A stretch of 64,000 bases of DNA from Acidobacteriota bacterium. Its GTDB lineage: Bacteria > Acidobacteriota > Terriglobia > Terriglobales > Acidobacteriaceae. The translations under genes and the position numbers were made by a program. The notes beneath the pieces are model-generated. The model had not been told where the DNA came from, made no database searches, and saw only the letters and a program-made list of their open reading frames with translations. Location: NCBI GenBank assembly GCA_018268915.1, contig JAFDVQ010000006.1:992001-1056000 (forward strand), in the 5' to 3' direction. Below, in pieces: positions 41,128-49,105 of the stretch. The stretch's first letter is position 1. The number at the start of each line of letters is the position of its first letter.

Positions 41128-42729
41128 ATGGTCTTTGAACCCCGTGTTGACTTCATCGTGATGGGTGCGGGCGTAGCCGGGCTGCGCGCAGCACTTGAAC
41201 TTGCAGATGGGCATGATGTTCTCGTGGTCACGAAGGAGTCCCTCGGCGAGTCGAACACTTTCTACGCGCAGGGCGGCATTGCAGTGGCTTCGTGGGAAGA
41301 CTCGGAAGACGTTTCTCTGCACTTGAACGATACTGTTTTCGCTGGGGACGGGCTTGTTTATCGACCTGCCGCTGAAGTTCTGACCGCAGAAGGGCCGGCG
41401 CGAGTCGCCGAGCTGATCGAGTGGGGGACTAGGTTCGACCACGAGAGTGGCAAACTGCTACGCACACGCGAGGGAGCGCACTCCCGGCCGCGGATTCTCC
41501 ATGCAAACGGAGATGCTACCGGTGCAGAGATCAGCAGGTCGCTGGTGGCGCAGGCACATGCGCATCCGCGCATCAAATTTGCTGAGTGGACGATGGTGAG
41601 CCGGCTGATCCTGCAAGATGGGCAGGTGGTCGGGGCGGAACTGGCTTCCGCGGGTGCCGGCGGCTCTTCAGGGATCGTGAGTTCGCGTGCAGTTCTTGTT
41701 GCGTCAGGTGGTGCAGGTCAGGTCTACAGCGACACCACGAATCCGCCGGTTGCAACGGGCGATGGTATAGCTCTGGCATCGCGAGTTGGGGCGGAACTTG
41801 CGGATATGGAGTTCTACCAGTTTCATCCAACAGCGTTTTCCTTTCCTGGCGCTCCGCGGTTTCTGATGTCGGAGGCACTGCGTGGGGAGGGAGCCTACCT
41901 TCGCAATGATCGCGGCGAGCGGTTCATGGAGCGGTATCATCCGCTACTCGAGTTAGCTCCTCGCGACGTGGTGGCGCGGGCGATCACACGCGAAGGTCTG
42001 GACGATAAGGGTGAGGACCATTCGGTCTTTCTCGACATGCGGCATGTGGAGAACGTTGATCTGCATAAGCGATTTCCGGGGATCAGCGCGTTTCTGGCGC
42101 GTTATTCGCTTGATTTGCATCGCGATCTGATTCCGGTGCGCCCTGCAGCGCATTACCTCATGGGCGGAATTCGAACGGATCTAACGGGGCGTAGCAACGT
42201 GAAAGGGCTATATGCAGCGGGCGAAGCTGCATGTACAGGTGTCCACGGTGCGAACCGACTGGCGTCGAACTCGCTGCTCGAAGGACTGGTATTTGGGGCG
42301 CGGGCAGCCAAGGCGATGTTGGTAGATGACCTGCCTCTGGGTTCTGCCGAGAATCACGCAGCAAAGATGGAGCCGATGGATCATGGCGATTCGGCTGTCG
42401 TAGAGGCGTCCGTGACTGCATTGCGCCGGGCCATGTGGGCGGATGGGGGCCTGTTGCGGTCGGAGTTGTTGCTGCAGGAAGGGCTTCGGAGTCAGGCAGA
42501 AAACGAGACCGACATGAAGTTGTCTGCGCGGCGAGGCAAGGCAAGCCGGGTTTCACTTGAGGCCCGGTCGCTCTGCAGTGTTGCGCGAGCAATCTTGTGC
42601 TCTGCACTGGCGCGCAAGGAGAGCCGAGGCGCACATTTTCGAAACGATTATCCGAAGCGAAATGATGCTGAGTTCCTGAAGCACTCGATCTACACAGCCG
42701 ATGGGCGAGTCAGGTTCGAAGACCTGTAG
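41128..42729 (+). CDS. nadB: L-aspartate oxidase
   Basis: A 533-residue flavoprotein that oxidises L-aspartate to iminoaspartate, the first step of de novo NAD synthesis. The FAD fold begins VDFIVMGAGVAGLRAALELADGHDVLVVTK. Family texts: ESNTFYAQGGIAVA, RTREGAHSRPRILHANGDATG, FHPTAFSFPGAPRFLMSEALRGEGAYLRN, RPAAHYLMGGIRTDLTGRSNVKGLYAAGEAACTGVHGANRLASNSLLEGLVFGARAA. The last 60 residues include the helical domain and SRGAHFRNDYP. Its partner nadA lies 3.5 kb away on the same strand; nadC is not in the window. Confidence 0.96.
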   Translation: MVFEPRVDFIVMGAGVAGLRAALELADGHDVLVVTKESLGESNTFYAQGGIAVASWEDSEDVSLHLNDTVFAGDGLVYRPAAEVLTAEGPARVAELIEWGTRFDHESGKLLRTREGAHSRPRILHANGDATGAEISRSLVAQAHAHPRIKFAEWTMVSRLILQDGQVVGAELASAGAGGSSGIVSSRAVLVASGGAGQVYSDTTNPPVATGDGIALASRVGAELADMEFYQFHPTAFSFPGAPRFLMSEALRGEGAYLRNDRGERFMERYHPLLELAPRDVVARAITREGLDDKGEDHSVFLDMRHVENVDLHKRFPGISAFLARYSLDLHRDLIPVRPAAHYLMGGIRTDLTGRSNVKGLYAAGEAACTGVHGANRLASNSLLEGLVFGARAAKAMLVDDLPLGSAENHAAKMEPMDHGDSAVVEASVTALRRAMWADGGLLRSELLLQEGLRSQAENETDMKLSARRGKASRVSLEARSLCSVARAILCSALARKESRGAHFRNDYPKRNDAEFLKHSIYTADGRVRFEDL

Positions 42730-42732
42730 ATT

Positions 42733-43605
42733 TCAGTGACCGGCGCTGTGCCCTGGTTTTGGGCCGGCTATCAAGGACAAGACTGCGCAGATGGCGAGGA
42801 TAGCTCCCATGATCGCGAGTGACAGCGTGATCGAGACGTCGATCCAGTGTGCTGCCAGCATCTTGAAAGCGATGAAAGCGAGCAAGGCTCCGAGGCCGTA
42901 GTGCAGGTAGCGCAGTCGGTCAAGGAGGGAGGCAATGGCGAAGTAGAGCGAGCGGAGCCCAAGGATCGCAGCGATGTTCGATGTGTAGACGACAAAGGGA
43001 TCTCGCGAGACAGCCAGCACAGCGGGAATGGAATCGACGGCGAACAGGACATCGGTCAGTTCCACAGCAAGTATTACAGGCAGCAGTGAACCTTTCTTAG
43101 GGTGCATGTTGCGCACCCAGCGTGGAATCACATCGCGCGTCGAAGGCTGGCTTACGAGTCGCCATGCCGCATAGAGCAGTAGGGCGCCGAAGAGGTATGT
43201 GATCCACTCGAAGTGATCGATCAGAGTGACGCCAAGGGCAATGAACACGGCGCGCATGATGATTGCTCCACCAACGCCCCACGCCAGGGCCTTGTGCTGT
43301 TCGCCGCCGCTCAGGCGGAAACCTTGAAAGATCACAAGGAACACGAAGAGGTTGTCGACGCTGAGCGATGTCTCGATCGTGTAGCCGGCGATGAATTCCA
43401 TCGCCGTGATTCGCCCCTGCTTGATAGCAATGAAGCCGGCGAAACCGAACGAGAGCAGCGCGAGAACGACCGTCCAGAGCCACGCTGTCTTGCGCGAGGG
43501 TCCGGCATCTTTTTTGTGGCTTGGGAGCAGTAGATCGACGAGTAGCAGCGCACCCGTTACGACGTGGAAACCGATCCACCAAGACCAGGTCGCACCACCA
43601 ATCAT
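42733..43605 (-). CDS. TerC/Alx family membrane protein
   Basis: A 290-residue integral membrane protein with about eight hydrophobic helices. The TerC signatures are in VVLALLSFGFAGFIAIKQGRITAMEFIAGYTIETSLSVDNLFVFLVIFQGF and VILAVELTDVLFAVDSIPAVLAVSRDPFVVYTSNIAAILGLRSLYF; the acidic residues in SVDN and FAVDSIPA are the presumed metal site. Members such as Alx/MntP-linked TerC export manganese or support metalation of exported proteins. No manganese riboswitch is visible in the 48 bp to the upstream gene, which is the M28 peptidase of the tat operon. Confidence 0.9.
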   Translation of the reverse strand: MIGGATWSWWIGFHVVTGALLLVDLLLPSHKKDAGPSRKTAWLWTVVLALLSFGFAGFIAIKQGRITAMEFIAGYTIETSLSVDNLFVFLVIFQGFRLSGGEQHKALAWGVGGAIIMRAVFIALGVTLIDHFEWITYLFGALLLYAAWRLVSQPSTRDVIPRWVRNMHPKKGSLLPVILAVELTDVLFAVDSIPAVLAVSRDPFVVYTSNIAAILGLRSLYFAIASLLDRLRYLHYGLGALLAFIAFKMLAAHWIDVSITLSLAIMGAILAICAVLSLIAGPKPGHSAGH

Positions 43606-43653
43606 GCCTGGATGTTACTAGACGGAAGCGTGCAGGAACCAGCGATAGAGGGA

Positions 43654-44556
43654 CTACCGCTGGTTGATGAGGCGGATGGTTTCCAGGAAGACGTCGCCGA
43701 CGATGGAGAGACTGCGAGCGCTCACCTTGTCCATTGTGTCCTGCGCGGTGTGGTGGTAGCTATTGTTTGGGCCGTAGTCGAGGTCGATGATGTCGATGGA
43801 AGGAACTCCCCGCTTCACGAAAGGAAGGTGGTCATCCTCGACAGGCTCATCGGTCTGGAAGAAGTAGCGCTCGTCACCCAACTTTTTCGCGGCCTGACGG
43901 ACGAGATCGACGAGCCAGCCAGTGGAGTTTGTTTCACGCTGGATGTCGAGATCCTTGTCGCCGATCATGTCGGCGAGTATGAATGCTTTGATCTTGCCGA
44001 GGGTGCCGTCGCCTCCCCACTTGGCTGCGAGGTGCCGGCTGCCGTAGGTCGAGTCGGATGCTGACCAATGCTCAAAGGCTTCTTCTCCGTCGAAAAAGAC
44101 GAGCCAGACGGAGTAGCCATCGAGCTTCTTGCCGCGCAGCTGGTCGGCAATCGCCATGAGAAGGCCGGTAGTAGCAGCGCCGTCATTAGCTCCTACGAAG
44201 TTGATGTCGCGAAGAGGATAGTTTGTTTCGTAGTGAGTGCTGAGGACGATGATGCCGTCCTTCTTGCCGGGGAAGCGCACGATGAAATTGTGCAGGGCTA
44301 CCGGACCAATCGTCGTGTTGGCGGTGAAGGTGTCTTCTTCGAGCTGATCCTGTTTGAAGTGGCTACGGATGAAAGCCTCGGCTTTGACGTGTCCGGGACC
44401 GGTGGGCCAGCGCGGGCCGATCGCAGCGAAAGATTTGGCGTATTCGTACGCTTTGGCGCCGTTGAAGCGGGCCTGCGCGAAGGCTGGCTGGAAGAAGAGT
44501 GCGAGCAGAGAAAGTACAAAGGTCGACTTCATCCGGCCCTTCGGACGGCGGATCAT
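43654..44556 (-). CDS. Secreted M28 family zinc aminopeptidase / glutaminyl cyclase-like protein
   Basis: A 300-residue exported protein. The signal peptide is MKSTFVLSLLALFFQPAFAQA (with an upstream ATG giving MIRRPKGR). Zinc ligands occur in order: IIVLSTHYETN (His), FVGANDGAATTGLLM (Asp), FFDGEEAF (Glu-Glu), LADMIGDKDLDIQRE (Asp) and SYHHTAQDTMDKV (His). The GANDGA/FFDGEEAF/ADMIGDKDL set is the form seen in glutaminyl-peptide cyclotransferases of the fold as well as aminopeptidases. The start at 44556 overlaps the tatC stop (ATGA); 44532 is an alternative. It belongs to the tatB-tatC operon. Confidence 0.88.
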   Translation of the reverse strand: MIRRPKGRMKSTFVLSLLALFFQPAFAQARFNGAKAYEYAKSFAAIGPRWPTGPGHVKAEAFIRSHFKQDQLEEDTFTANTTIGPVALHNFIVRFPGKKDGIIVLSTHYETNYPLRDINFVGANDGAATTGLLMAIADQLRGKKLDGYSVWLVFFDGEEAFEHWSASDSTYGSRHLAAKWGGDGTLGKIKAFILADMIGDKDLDIQRETNSTGWLVDLVRQAAKKLGDERYFFQTDEPVEDDHLPFVKRGVPSIDIIDLDYGPNNSYHHTAQDTMDKVSARSLSIVGDVFLETIRLINQR

Positions 44557-45347
44557 TGTGCGGCCGCCTCTTTGGCTCGTTTCCGATCTGGATGGACCCA
44601 CCAAGCGACGAGGATCCCGACCACGTACAGTGCGAGCATGGGGATCGCATAGATGCACATCGTCCATGGATCGGGGCTGGGGCAGATTACAGCAGCAACG
44701 ATGAAGACAGCGAGGATGGCATAGCGGATGTTCTTCCAGAGGAAGCGCGGACTGACTATGCCAAACAACGCGAGGAAGAAGATGAGGATGGGCAACTCGA
44801 AGCTGATGCCCAGGCCGAGAATGATGGAGAGGAAGAAGCTCGAGTAGTCCTCGATGGTGATCATCGGCGTGAAGTCGTGCCCGAATTGGATCACGAGAAT
44901 TTTGATGGCGCCAGGCAGAACGTAGTAGTAACCGAAGGCCGCGCCGAGCAGAAACAGGCTGACCGTGGCGGCCATGAAGGGGATGACGAAGCGCTTTTCC
45001 TTCTGATAAAGGCCCGGAGCGATGAATAGCCAGACCTGATACAGGATGAAGGGGCTGGCGATGATGGCTCCTGCAAGCAAAGCCACGTAGAGATAAAGGT
45101 TGAGCGCATCCATGGGATGCGTAAAAACCAGGGACTTACCGATCTTAAGCAGCGGCTCCTGAAGGAAATGCAGCAGCTGGATTCGAAAAATCCATGCAAC
45201 GGCGAATCCGCCGATAAGGTAGGCGGCGGAGTGGATGATGCGCCGGCGGAGTTCGTCCAGATGCTCCATCAGGCTCATGCCCGGGAGTTCTGCGCGTTCT
45301 GAAACTGCTGCGCGTGCTTTGTCGATGGCGTCCGCGGCGTCAACCAT
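44553..45347 (-). CDS. tatC: Sec-independent protein translocase TatC
   Basis: A 264-residue six-helix membrane protein. It begins with the conserved cytoplasmic segment GMSLMEHLDELRRRIIHSAAYLIGGFAVAW, whose Glu is needed for twin-arginine signal binding, and includes PLLKIGKSLVFTHPMDALNLYLYVALLAGAIIASPFILYQVWLFIAPGLYQKEKRFVIPF and GYYYVLPGAIKIL. TatC forms the receptor of the Tat export system with TatB. It overlaps the tatB gene by 8 bp and the peptidase gene by 4 bp. Confidence 0.96.
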   Translation of the reverse strand: MVDAADAIDKARAAVSERAELPGMSLMEHLDELRRRIIHSAAYLIGGFAVAWIFRIQLLHFLQEPLLKIGKSLVFTHPMDALNLYLYVALLAGAIIASPFILYQVWLFIAPGLYQKEKRFVIPFMAATVSLFLLGAAFGYYYVLPGAIKILVIQFGHDFTPMITIEDYSSFFLSIILGLGISFELPILIFFLALFGIVSPRFLWKNIRYAILAVFIVAAVICPSPDPWTMCIYAIPMLALYVVGILVAWWVHPDRKRAKEAAAQ

Positions 45348-45927
45348 GTGGGTTCACCGTCTCCGCAGCCTCGGAAGTGCGTGGAATGGATTCTGGGTCG
45401 GCGAGCCCAGTGGACTGCTGCTGAGAGGAGCCAGGCTCTTCCAGCGCCGGTGTTTCGTCAGGGGAGCCGTAGGCGCGATTGGGCCGGGAAGCCGGGACAG
45501 TTTCGCCAACGCTGGGAGGCATGATGCGCGGCTCGGAGTCGTCCAATCCGGGCTCGTCAGGAACCGTTTCGGGCGGGTACGGCTCGGGGTCAGTTGTCTC
45601 GCCGGGATACGGCGAGTCTGCCGATTTGGATGCGATGGCCGGATCCGCCGAGACCGAAGCCTGTTCGGAAGCCGCCTCAGCGGCCAGTACGCGCTGGCGC
45701 TCCTCTTCCTTCTTCCGGCGCTCCGCCTCTTCGGACTGACGCAACTCCTCTTCCATCTGGAACTTGAAGTCGTTTGAGGCTTTGCGGAACTCGTACATCA
45801 GCTTGCCGATTTGCCGCCCTATCTGAGGCAGCCGACGCGGTCCAAACACTACCAGCGCCATGATCATCAGGATCACGGAATCGACCATGGAAATGGTGCC
45901 GAGCAGGATGGACGGGTGCGGAGCCAT
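45340..45927 (-). CDS. tatB: Twin-arginine translocase subunit TatA/TatB
   Basis: A 195-residue protein with one transmembrane helix, DSVILMIMALVVFGPRRLPQIG, ending in the family FGPxxLP hinge, then an amphipathic helix and a Lys/Glu coiled region (FKFQMEEELRQSEEAERRKKEEERQRVLAAEAA). The remainder is Pro/Glu/Ser-rich and disordered. Position before tatC and the long tail favour TatB, but the acidic-amphipathic region cannot alone separate A from B. Starts at 45927 (MAPHPSILL) and 45888 (MVDSVILM) are both possible. No separate tatA is in the window. Confidence 0.85.
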   Translation of the reverse strand: MAPHPSILLGTISMVDSVILMIMALVVFGPRRLPQIGRQIGKLMYEFRKASNDFKFQMEEELRQSEEAERRKKEEERQRVLAAEAASEQASVSADPAIASKSADSPYPGETTDPEPYPPETVPDEPGLDDSEPRIMPPSVGETVPASRPNRAYGSPDETPALEEPGSSQQQSTGLADPESIPRTSEAAETVNPHG

Positions 45928-46227
45928 GAAGGGTAATGATAACTGTCGGTGCGCTTCGCTCACAAACCGGCCCTTTAGTGAAGTTGCAATCACCTGAGGG
46001 GCCATAAACCAGGGGTGAAAGCTTTGCTAAAATTGGGGTAACGGAAGCGTCCCGAGCGGTCCAAGAATCTTGAGTCCACCGTGTTTGAGGCGCATCCAGT
46101 TAATGGGGCTGCAACATCCCCGAGGGTGGGGTCGGAAACGACAGCGCATCCTCTGCAGCCGCTGAGTGCTTTCAACATCCCCGTTCGCCGGTTCCACAAG
46201 AGCTGGGCGGACTGAAGGCGGCAAAAG
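45928..46227. other. 300-bp divergent intergenic region between tatB and nadA
   Basis: It should hold both promoters. An extended -10-like TTTGCTAAAAT at about 46024-46034 points toward nadA, without a good -35. Short frames here are not convincing genes. No tRNA or regulatory RNA was recognised. Confidence 0.45.
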
Positions 46228-47361
46228 GTGAACCTGGTTCTTGATGAAGTGACGGCGGTCTCGCCGGAGACTGGCGTGTCGTGCAGCCTGGAAAGCTACC
46301 TGGCTCTCCCTGACAACAGCATGGACGAACGCATCGCGGCAGCGCGCGAGCGGCTCGGCTCTACAACCATTCTGCTGGGGCATCACTATCAGCGGGATGA
46401 AGTGATTCGCTTCGCCGATTTCACCGGCGACAGCTACAAGCTCTCGAAGGTAGCGGCGGAGACCGATGCCAAGTACATCGTGTTCTGTGGCGTGCACTTC
46501 ATGGCCGAGAGCGCCGATGTGCTTGGGCGAGACGATCAGCAGGTGATCCTGCCGGATCTGAATGCGGGTTGCTCTATGGCCGATATGGCGGAGATCTCGC
46601 AGGTGGAAGCGTGCTGGGAGGTGCTCGAGCGCTTAGGGCTGGCAGAAGAAACAATTCCCCTGACTTACATGAATTCGACTGCGGCGATCAAGGCGTTCTG
46701 CGGAGAGCGCGGCGGCTTGGTGTGCACGTCGTCCAATGCAAAGGCAGCTTTCGAGTGGGCATTTGCTCGCGGCAAGCGGATCTTGTTTCTCCCCGATCAG
46801 CACCTCGGTCGCAACACCGGTTACGCGATGGGCATTCCGATGGAGGAGATGCAGATCTGGGATCCGTGGGGATTGCAGGGCGGCCAAACTGCTGCTGCTC
46901 TAAAAGCAAGTCGGATAGTGCTTTGGAAAGGGCACTGCTCGGTCCATCAGCGTTTTCTGCCGAGCCATGTGGACGAAGTGAGGGCAAAGTATCCGGGGAT
47001 CCAGGTAATTGTGCATCCCGAGTGCCGGTGGGAGGTTTGCCAGAAGGCGGATGCGCTCGGCTCTACTGAGCGAATCATCAAGGTTGTGGAGGATGCCCCT
47101 ACAGGAAGCACGTTCGCGATCGGGACTGAGATCCATCTCGTGAACCGGCTTGCGAATCGGTTCGCACCGGAAGGCAAGAAGATTATTAGTCTCGAGAGCA
47201 ATGGGTGCCTCTGCACGACGATGTATCGCATCAGCCCGCAGCACCTGGCCTGGGCGCTGGAGAACCTCGTGGAAGGCCGAGTGGTGAACCGGATCAAGGT
47301 GAAAGACAACGTCAAGCAGTGGGCTCGTGTGGCTCTGGATCGGATGCTGGAGATCAAGTAG
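46228..47361 (+). CDS. nadA: Quinolinate synthase
   Basis: A 377-residue [4Fe-4S] enzyme that condenses iminoaspartate with dihydroxyacetone phosphate to quinolinate. Signatures: ILLGHHYQRDEVIRFADFTGDSYKLS, CGVHFMAESADVLGRDDQQVILPDLNAGCSMADM, TYMNSTAAIKAFCGERGGLVCTSSNA, LFLPDQHLGRNTGY, VIVHPECRWEVCQKAD and ESNGCLCTTMYRISP. The three cluster cysteines lie in NAGCSM, HPECRW and NGCLC. The start is GTG with AAAAG just upstream. It works with NadB, encoded 3.5 kb upstream on the same strand. Confidence 0.97.
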   Translation: MNLVLDEVTAVSPETGVSCSLESYLALPDNSMDERIAAARERLGSTTILLGHHYQRDEVIRFADFTGDSYKLSKVAAETDAKYIVFCGVHFMAESADVLGRDDQQVILPDLNAGCSMADMAEISQVEACWEVLERLGLAEETIPLTYMNSTAAIKAFCGERGGLVCTSSNAKAAFEWAFARGKRILFLPDQHLGRNTGYAMGIPMEEMQIWDPWGLQGGQTAAALKASRIVLWKGHCSVHQRFLPSHVDEVRAKYPGIQVIVHPECRWEVCQKADALGSTERIIKVVEDAPTGSTFAIGTEIHLVNRLANRFAPEGKKIISLESNGCLCTTMYRISPQHLAWALENLVEGRVVNRIKVKDNVKQWARVALDRMLEIK

Positions 47362-47402
47362 CGAGCCAGGCGAGTCTAGTCACGTCCGATAGAGGTGTTT
47401 GG

Positions 47403-47431
47403 GTCCCGCGCAAGCGGAGCTTGGGCGGGAC
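47403..47431. repeat. Imperfect palindromic repeat after nadA
   Basis: GTCCCGCGCAAGC (47403-47415) pairs with GCTTGGGCGGGAC (47419-47431) with a single mismatch and a 3-base loop. It begins 42 bp after the nadA stop. There is no T run, so it is more like a REP-type element or mRNA 3' structure than a standard terminator. Confidence 0.6.
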
Positions 47432-47524
47432 ACCCTAGATAGATTCTGTGCTGCTGATGAAAACCGGGTACATAAGTGCCTTCGCCCGTTTGTGCATTCG
47501 TCGTATGCTAGTCGCAGAGCAATC

Positions 47525-47982
47525 ATGAAGACTTTCACACTTGATGAGGCACAATCACTGCTCCCGGTCGTCCACTGCTCCCGGTCGTCGAATCGCTTTT
47601 GAAGAGGGCGATCGAGGGCAAACGTGCCGCGCAGGAAGTCGAAGAACGTCTTGGAGAGCTTGGCCGTCGCATATATCTCAGCGGGGGTATGCGCATTGAT
47701 GTTGCCGCGGTGAGCAAACGGCGTGCAGAGATGGAAGCACATCTGCAGCGCGTTCGTGAGAGTGTCGCTGAGATCGATTCGATTGGCGTACAGGTGAAGG
47801 ACATGGACACCGGCCTGCTTGATTTTCCATGCAAGGTGGACGATGAGGTTGTCCTGCTCTGCTGGCGAATGGGCGAGAGCGCGATCGAGCACTGGCACTC
47901 GATTGAAGACGGCTTCAAGGGGCGCAGGCCGCTGGATGAGCGGTTCAGGCGGCGTTCCAATTCGAGCAGCCGGCCAAACTGA
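47525..47982 (+). pseudogene. DUF2203 family gene interrupted by a 17-bp tandem duplication
   Basis: The gene starts MKTFTLDEAQSLLPVV and the second half, from 47599, reads MKRAIEGKRAAQEVEERLGELGRRIYLSGGMRIDVAAVSKRRAEMEAHLQRVRESVAEIDSIGVQVKDMDTGLLDFPCKVDDEVVLLCW...IEHWHSIEDGFKGRRPLDERF, the DUF2203 pattern. The 17-mer CACTGCTCCCGGTCGTC occurs twice back to back (47556-47572 and 47573-47589). Removing one copy restores ...SLLPVVESLLKRAIEG in a single frame. With both copies the first frame stops at 47602. A TTG at 47599 overlaps that stop and could restart translation. It may be a true mutation, a slippage switch, or an assembly error. Confidence 0.88.
47556..47589. repeat. Exact 17-bp tandem duplication
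   Basis: Two identical adjacent 17-base units (CACTGCTCCCGGTCGTC) inside the DUF2203 gene. Seventeen is not a multiple of three, so the second copy shifts the frame. Confidence 0.97.
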
Positions 47983-48021
47983 CCTGGTTGCAGCTGCTGC
48001 CGCTGTACACTGACAACCGCC

Positions 48022-48966
48022 ATGTACATTTCTGAGGAAGAAGTTCGGGCGGTTCTCACCTATGAGGAACTGATTCCGGCGATCCGGCAGGCTTTGATTG
48101 ATTTCTCTGCGGGACGCGTGAATCAGCCGGCGCGGATGATCCTGCGGGCCGGGAATGCGGGTGACCATCGCAACGGATGGTTCGCGGTGATGCCGGTTGT
48201 CGCCGGTGACTACATGGCCGTGAAGACCGTGACCTGGTATCCCGCCAACGACGAGCTTGGCTTGCATACACACATGGCGATCGTGGAACTGCTGAGCCGA
48301 GCGACTGGAGAGCCGCTCGCGGTGATGGACGGACGGCTGATCACGGAGATGAGAACAGCTGCGGTATCGGCCGTGGCGTATGCGGCGCTGGCCCCCGCCC
48401 ATTTTGATGTTGCTCCCGAGAGTTTCGGAATCCTCGGCTCGGGAGTGCAGGCTCGAGCGCATATCGCCGCCTTGAGACATGTGTGGCCCGAAATAAGTGA
48501 AATTCGCATCTGGAGTCGCGTGCCATTAAATGCAAAGAGGCTGGCAGATGAGTTGGGTGCAAGGGCAGCGTCGATTGAGGACGCTACATCCGCGGATGTC
48601 GTGCTGACAGCGACCTCAGCCCAGGTTCCTGTATTGCAGGGAGGACTTCTGAAGCCGAACGCGTTGGTGCTCGCGGTGGGCGCCACAGGAGCAAGCATCC
48701 GCGAGATCGATGACGAGGCGATGTTGTCGAGCTTCATTGTGGCCGAGTCGAAAAAGTGTGTTGAGCGCGAATCTGGCGATGTGCTGTTGTCGGGTGCAAC
48801 GGTAGACGCAGATTTAGGCGAGATCCTCGCCAATCCGAATGCAGCAAAGATTCCGCGGGATCGACGAATCATTTCGAAGTCGGTGGGAATGGCGATTGAG
48901 GATGTGACAGCCGCCCGACTGGTTTGGCAGGCACGTCAAAGCACTGCCTCTCGTCACAAGGGGTGA
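48022..48966 (+). CDS. Ornithine cyclodeaminase / mu-crystallin family protein
   Basis: A 314-residue NAD(P)-binding protein. Family texts: SEEEVRAVLTYEELIPAIRQALIDFS, RMILRAGN, KTVTWYPANDELGLHTHMAIVELLSRATGEPLAVMDGRLITEMRTAAVSAVAYAAL, and the Rossmann motif FGILGSGVQARAHIAALRHVWPEISEIRIWSR, then DVVLTATSAQVPVL. Members include ornithine cyclodeaminase, alanine dehydrogenase and ketimine reductases, and the sequence alone does not separate them. It starts 40 bp after the DUF2203 frame on the same strand. Confidence 0.9.
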   Translation: MYISEEEVRAVLTYEELIPAIRQALIDFSAGRVNQPARMILRAGNAGDHRNGWFAVMPVVAGDYMAVKTVTWYPANDELGLHTHMAIVELLSRATGEPLAVMDGRLITEMRTAAVSAVAYAALAPAHFDVAPESFGILGSGVQARAHIAALRHVWPEISEIRIWSRVPLNAKRLADELGARAASIEDATSADVVLTATSAQVPVLQGGLLKPNALVLAVGATGASIREIDDEAMLSSFIVAESKKCVERESGDVLLSGATVDADLGEILANPNAAKIPRDRRIISKSVGMAIEDVTAARLVWQARQSTASRHKG

Positions 48967-49105
48967 GCGGAGTGCGGTGAAAGGGCGTCCTTGGATCAGA
49001 CGGCAGAATTGGGAAATCCCTGTCCGAAGCGCTTGAAAGGACAGATGCGCCGGGAGGCGTTACCCTTAGAACGACAGGCATTGAAGACTTGAACAAGGAG
49101 CGGCC

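Noticed and set aside
42710..42735. tRNA T-loop-like GGTTCGA near the end of nadB
   Set aside because: It is inside coding sequence and no acceptor stem or anticodon arm can be built around it; the same holds for the TTCGAA near 56597.
43606..43653. Possible manganese (yybP-ykoY) riboswitch before the TerC gene
   Set aside because: Only 48 bases separate the genes, too short for the aptamer, and no matching conserved loops are visible.
47380..48480. 366-codon minus-strand frame over DUF2203 and the cyclodeaminase homologue
   Set aside because: The sense-strand homologies are clear; the antisense frame has no recognisable domain and no ribosome site.
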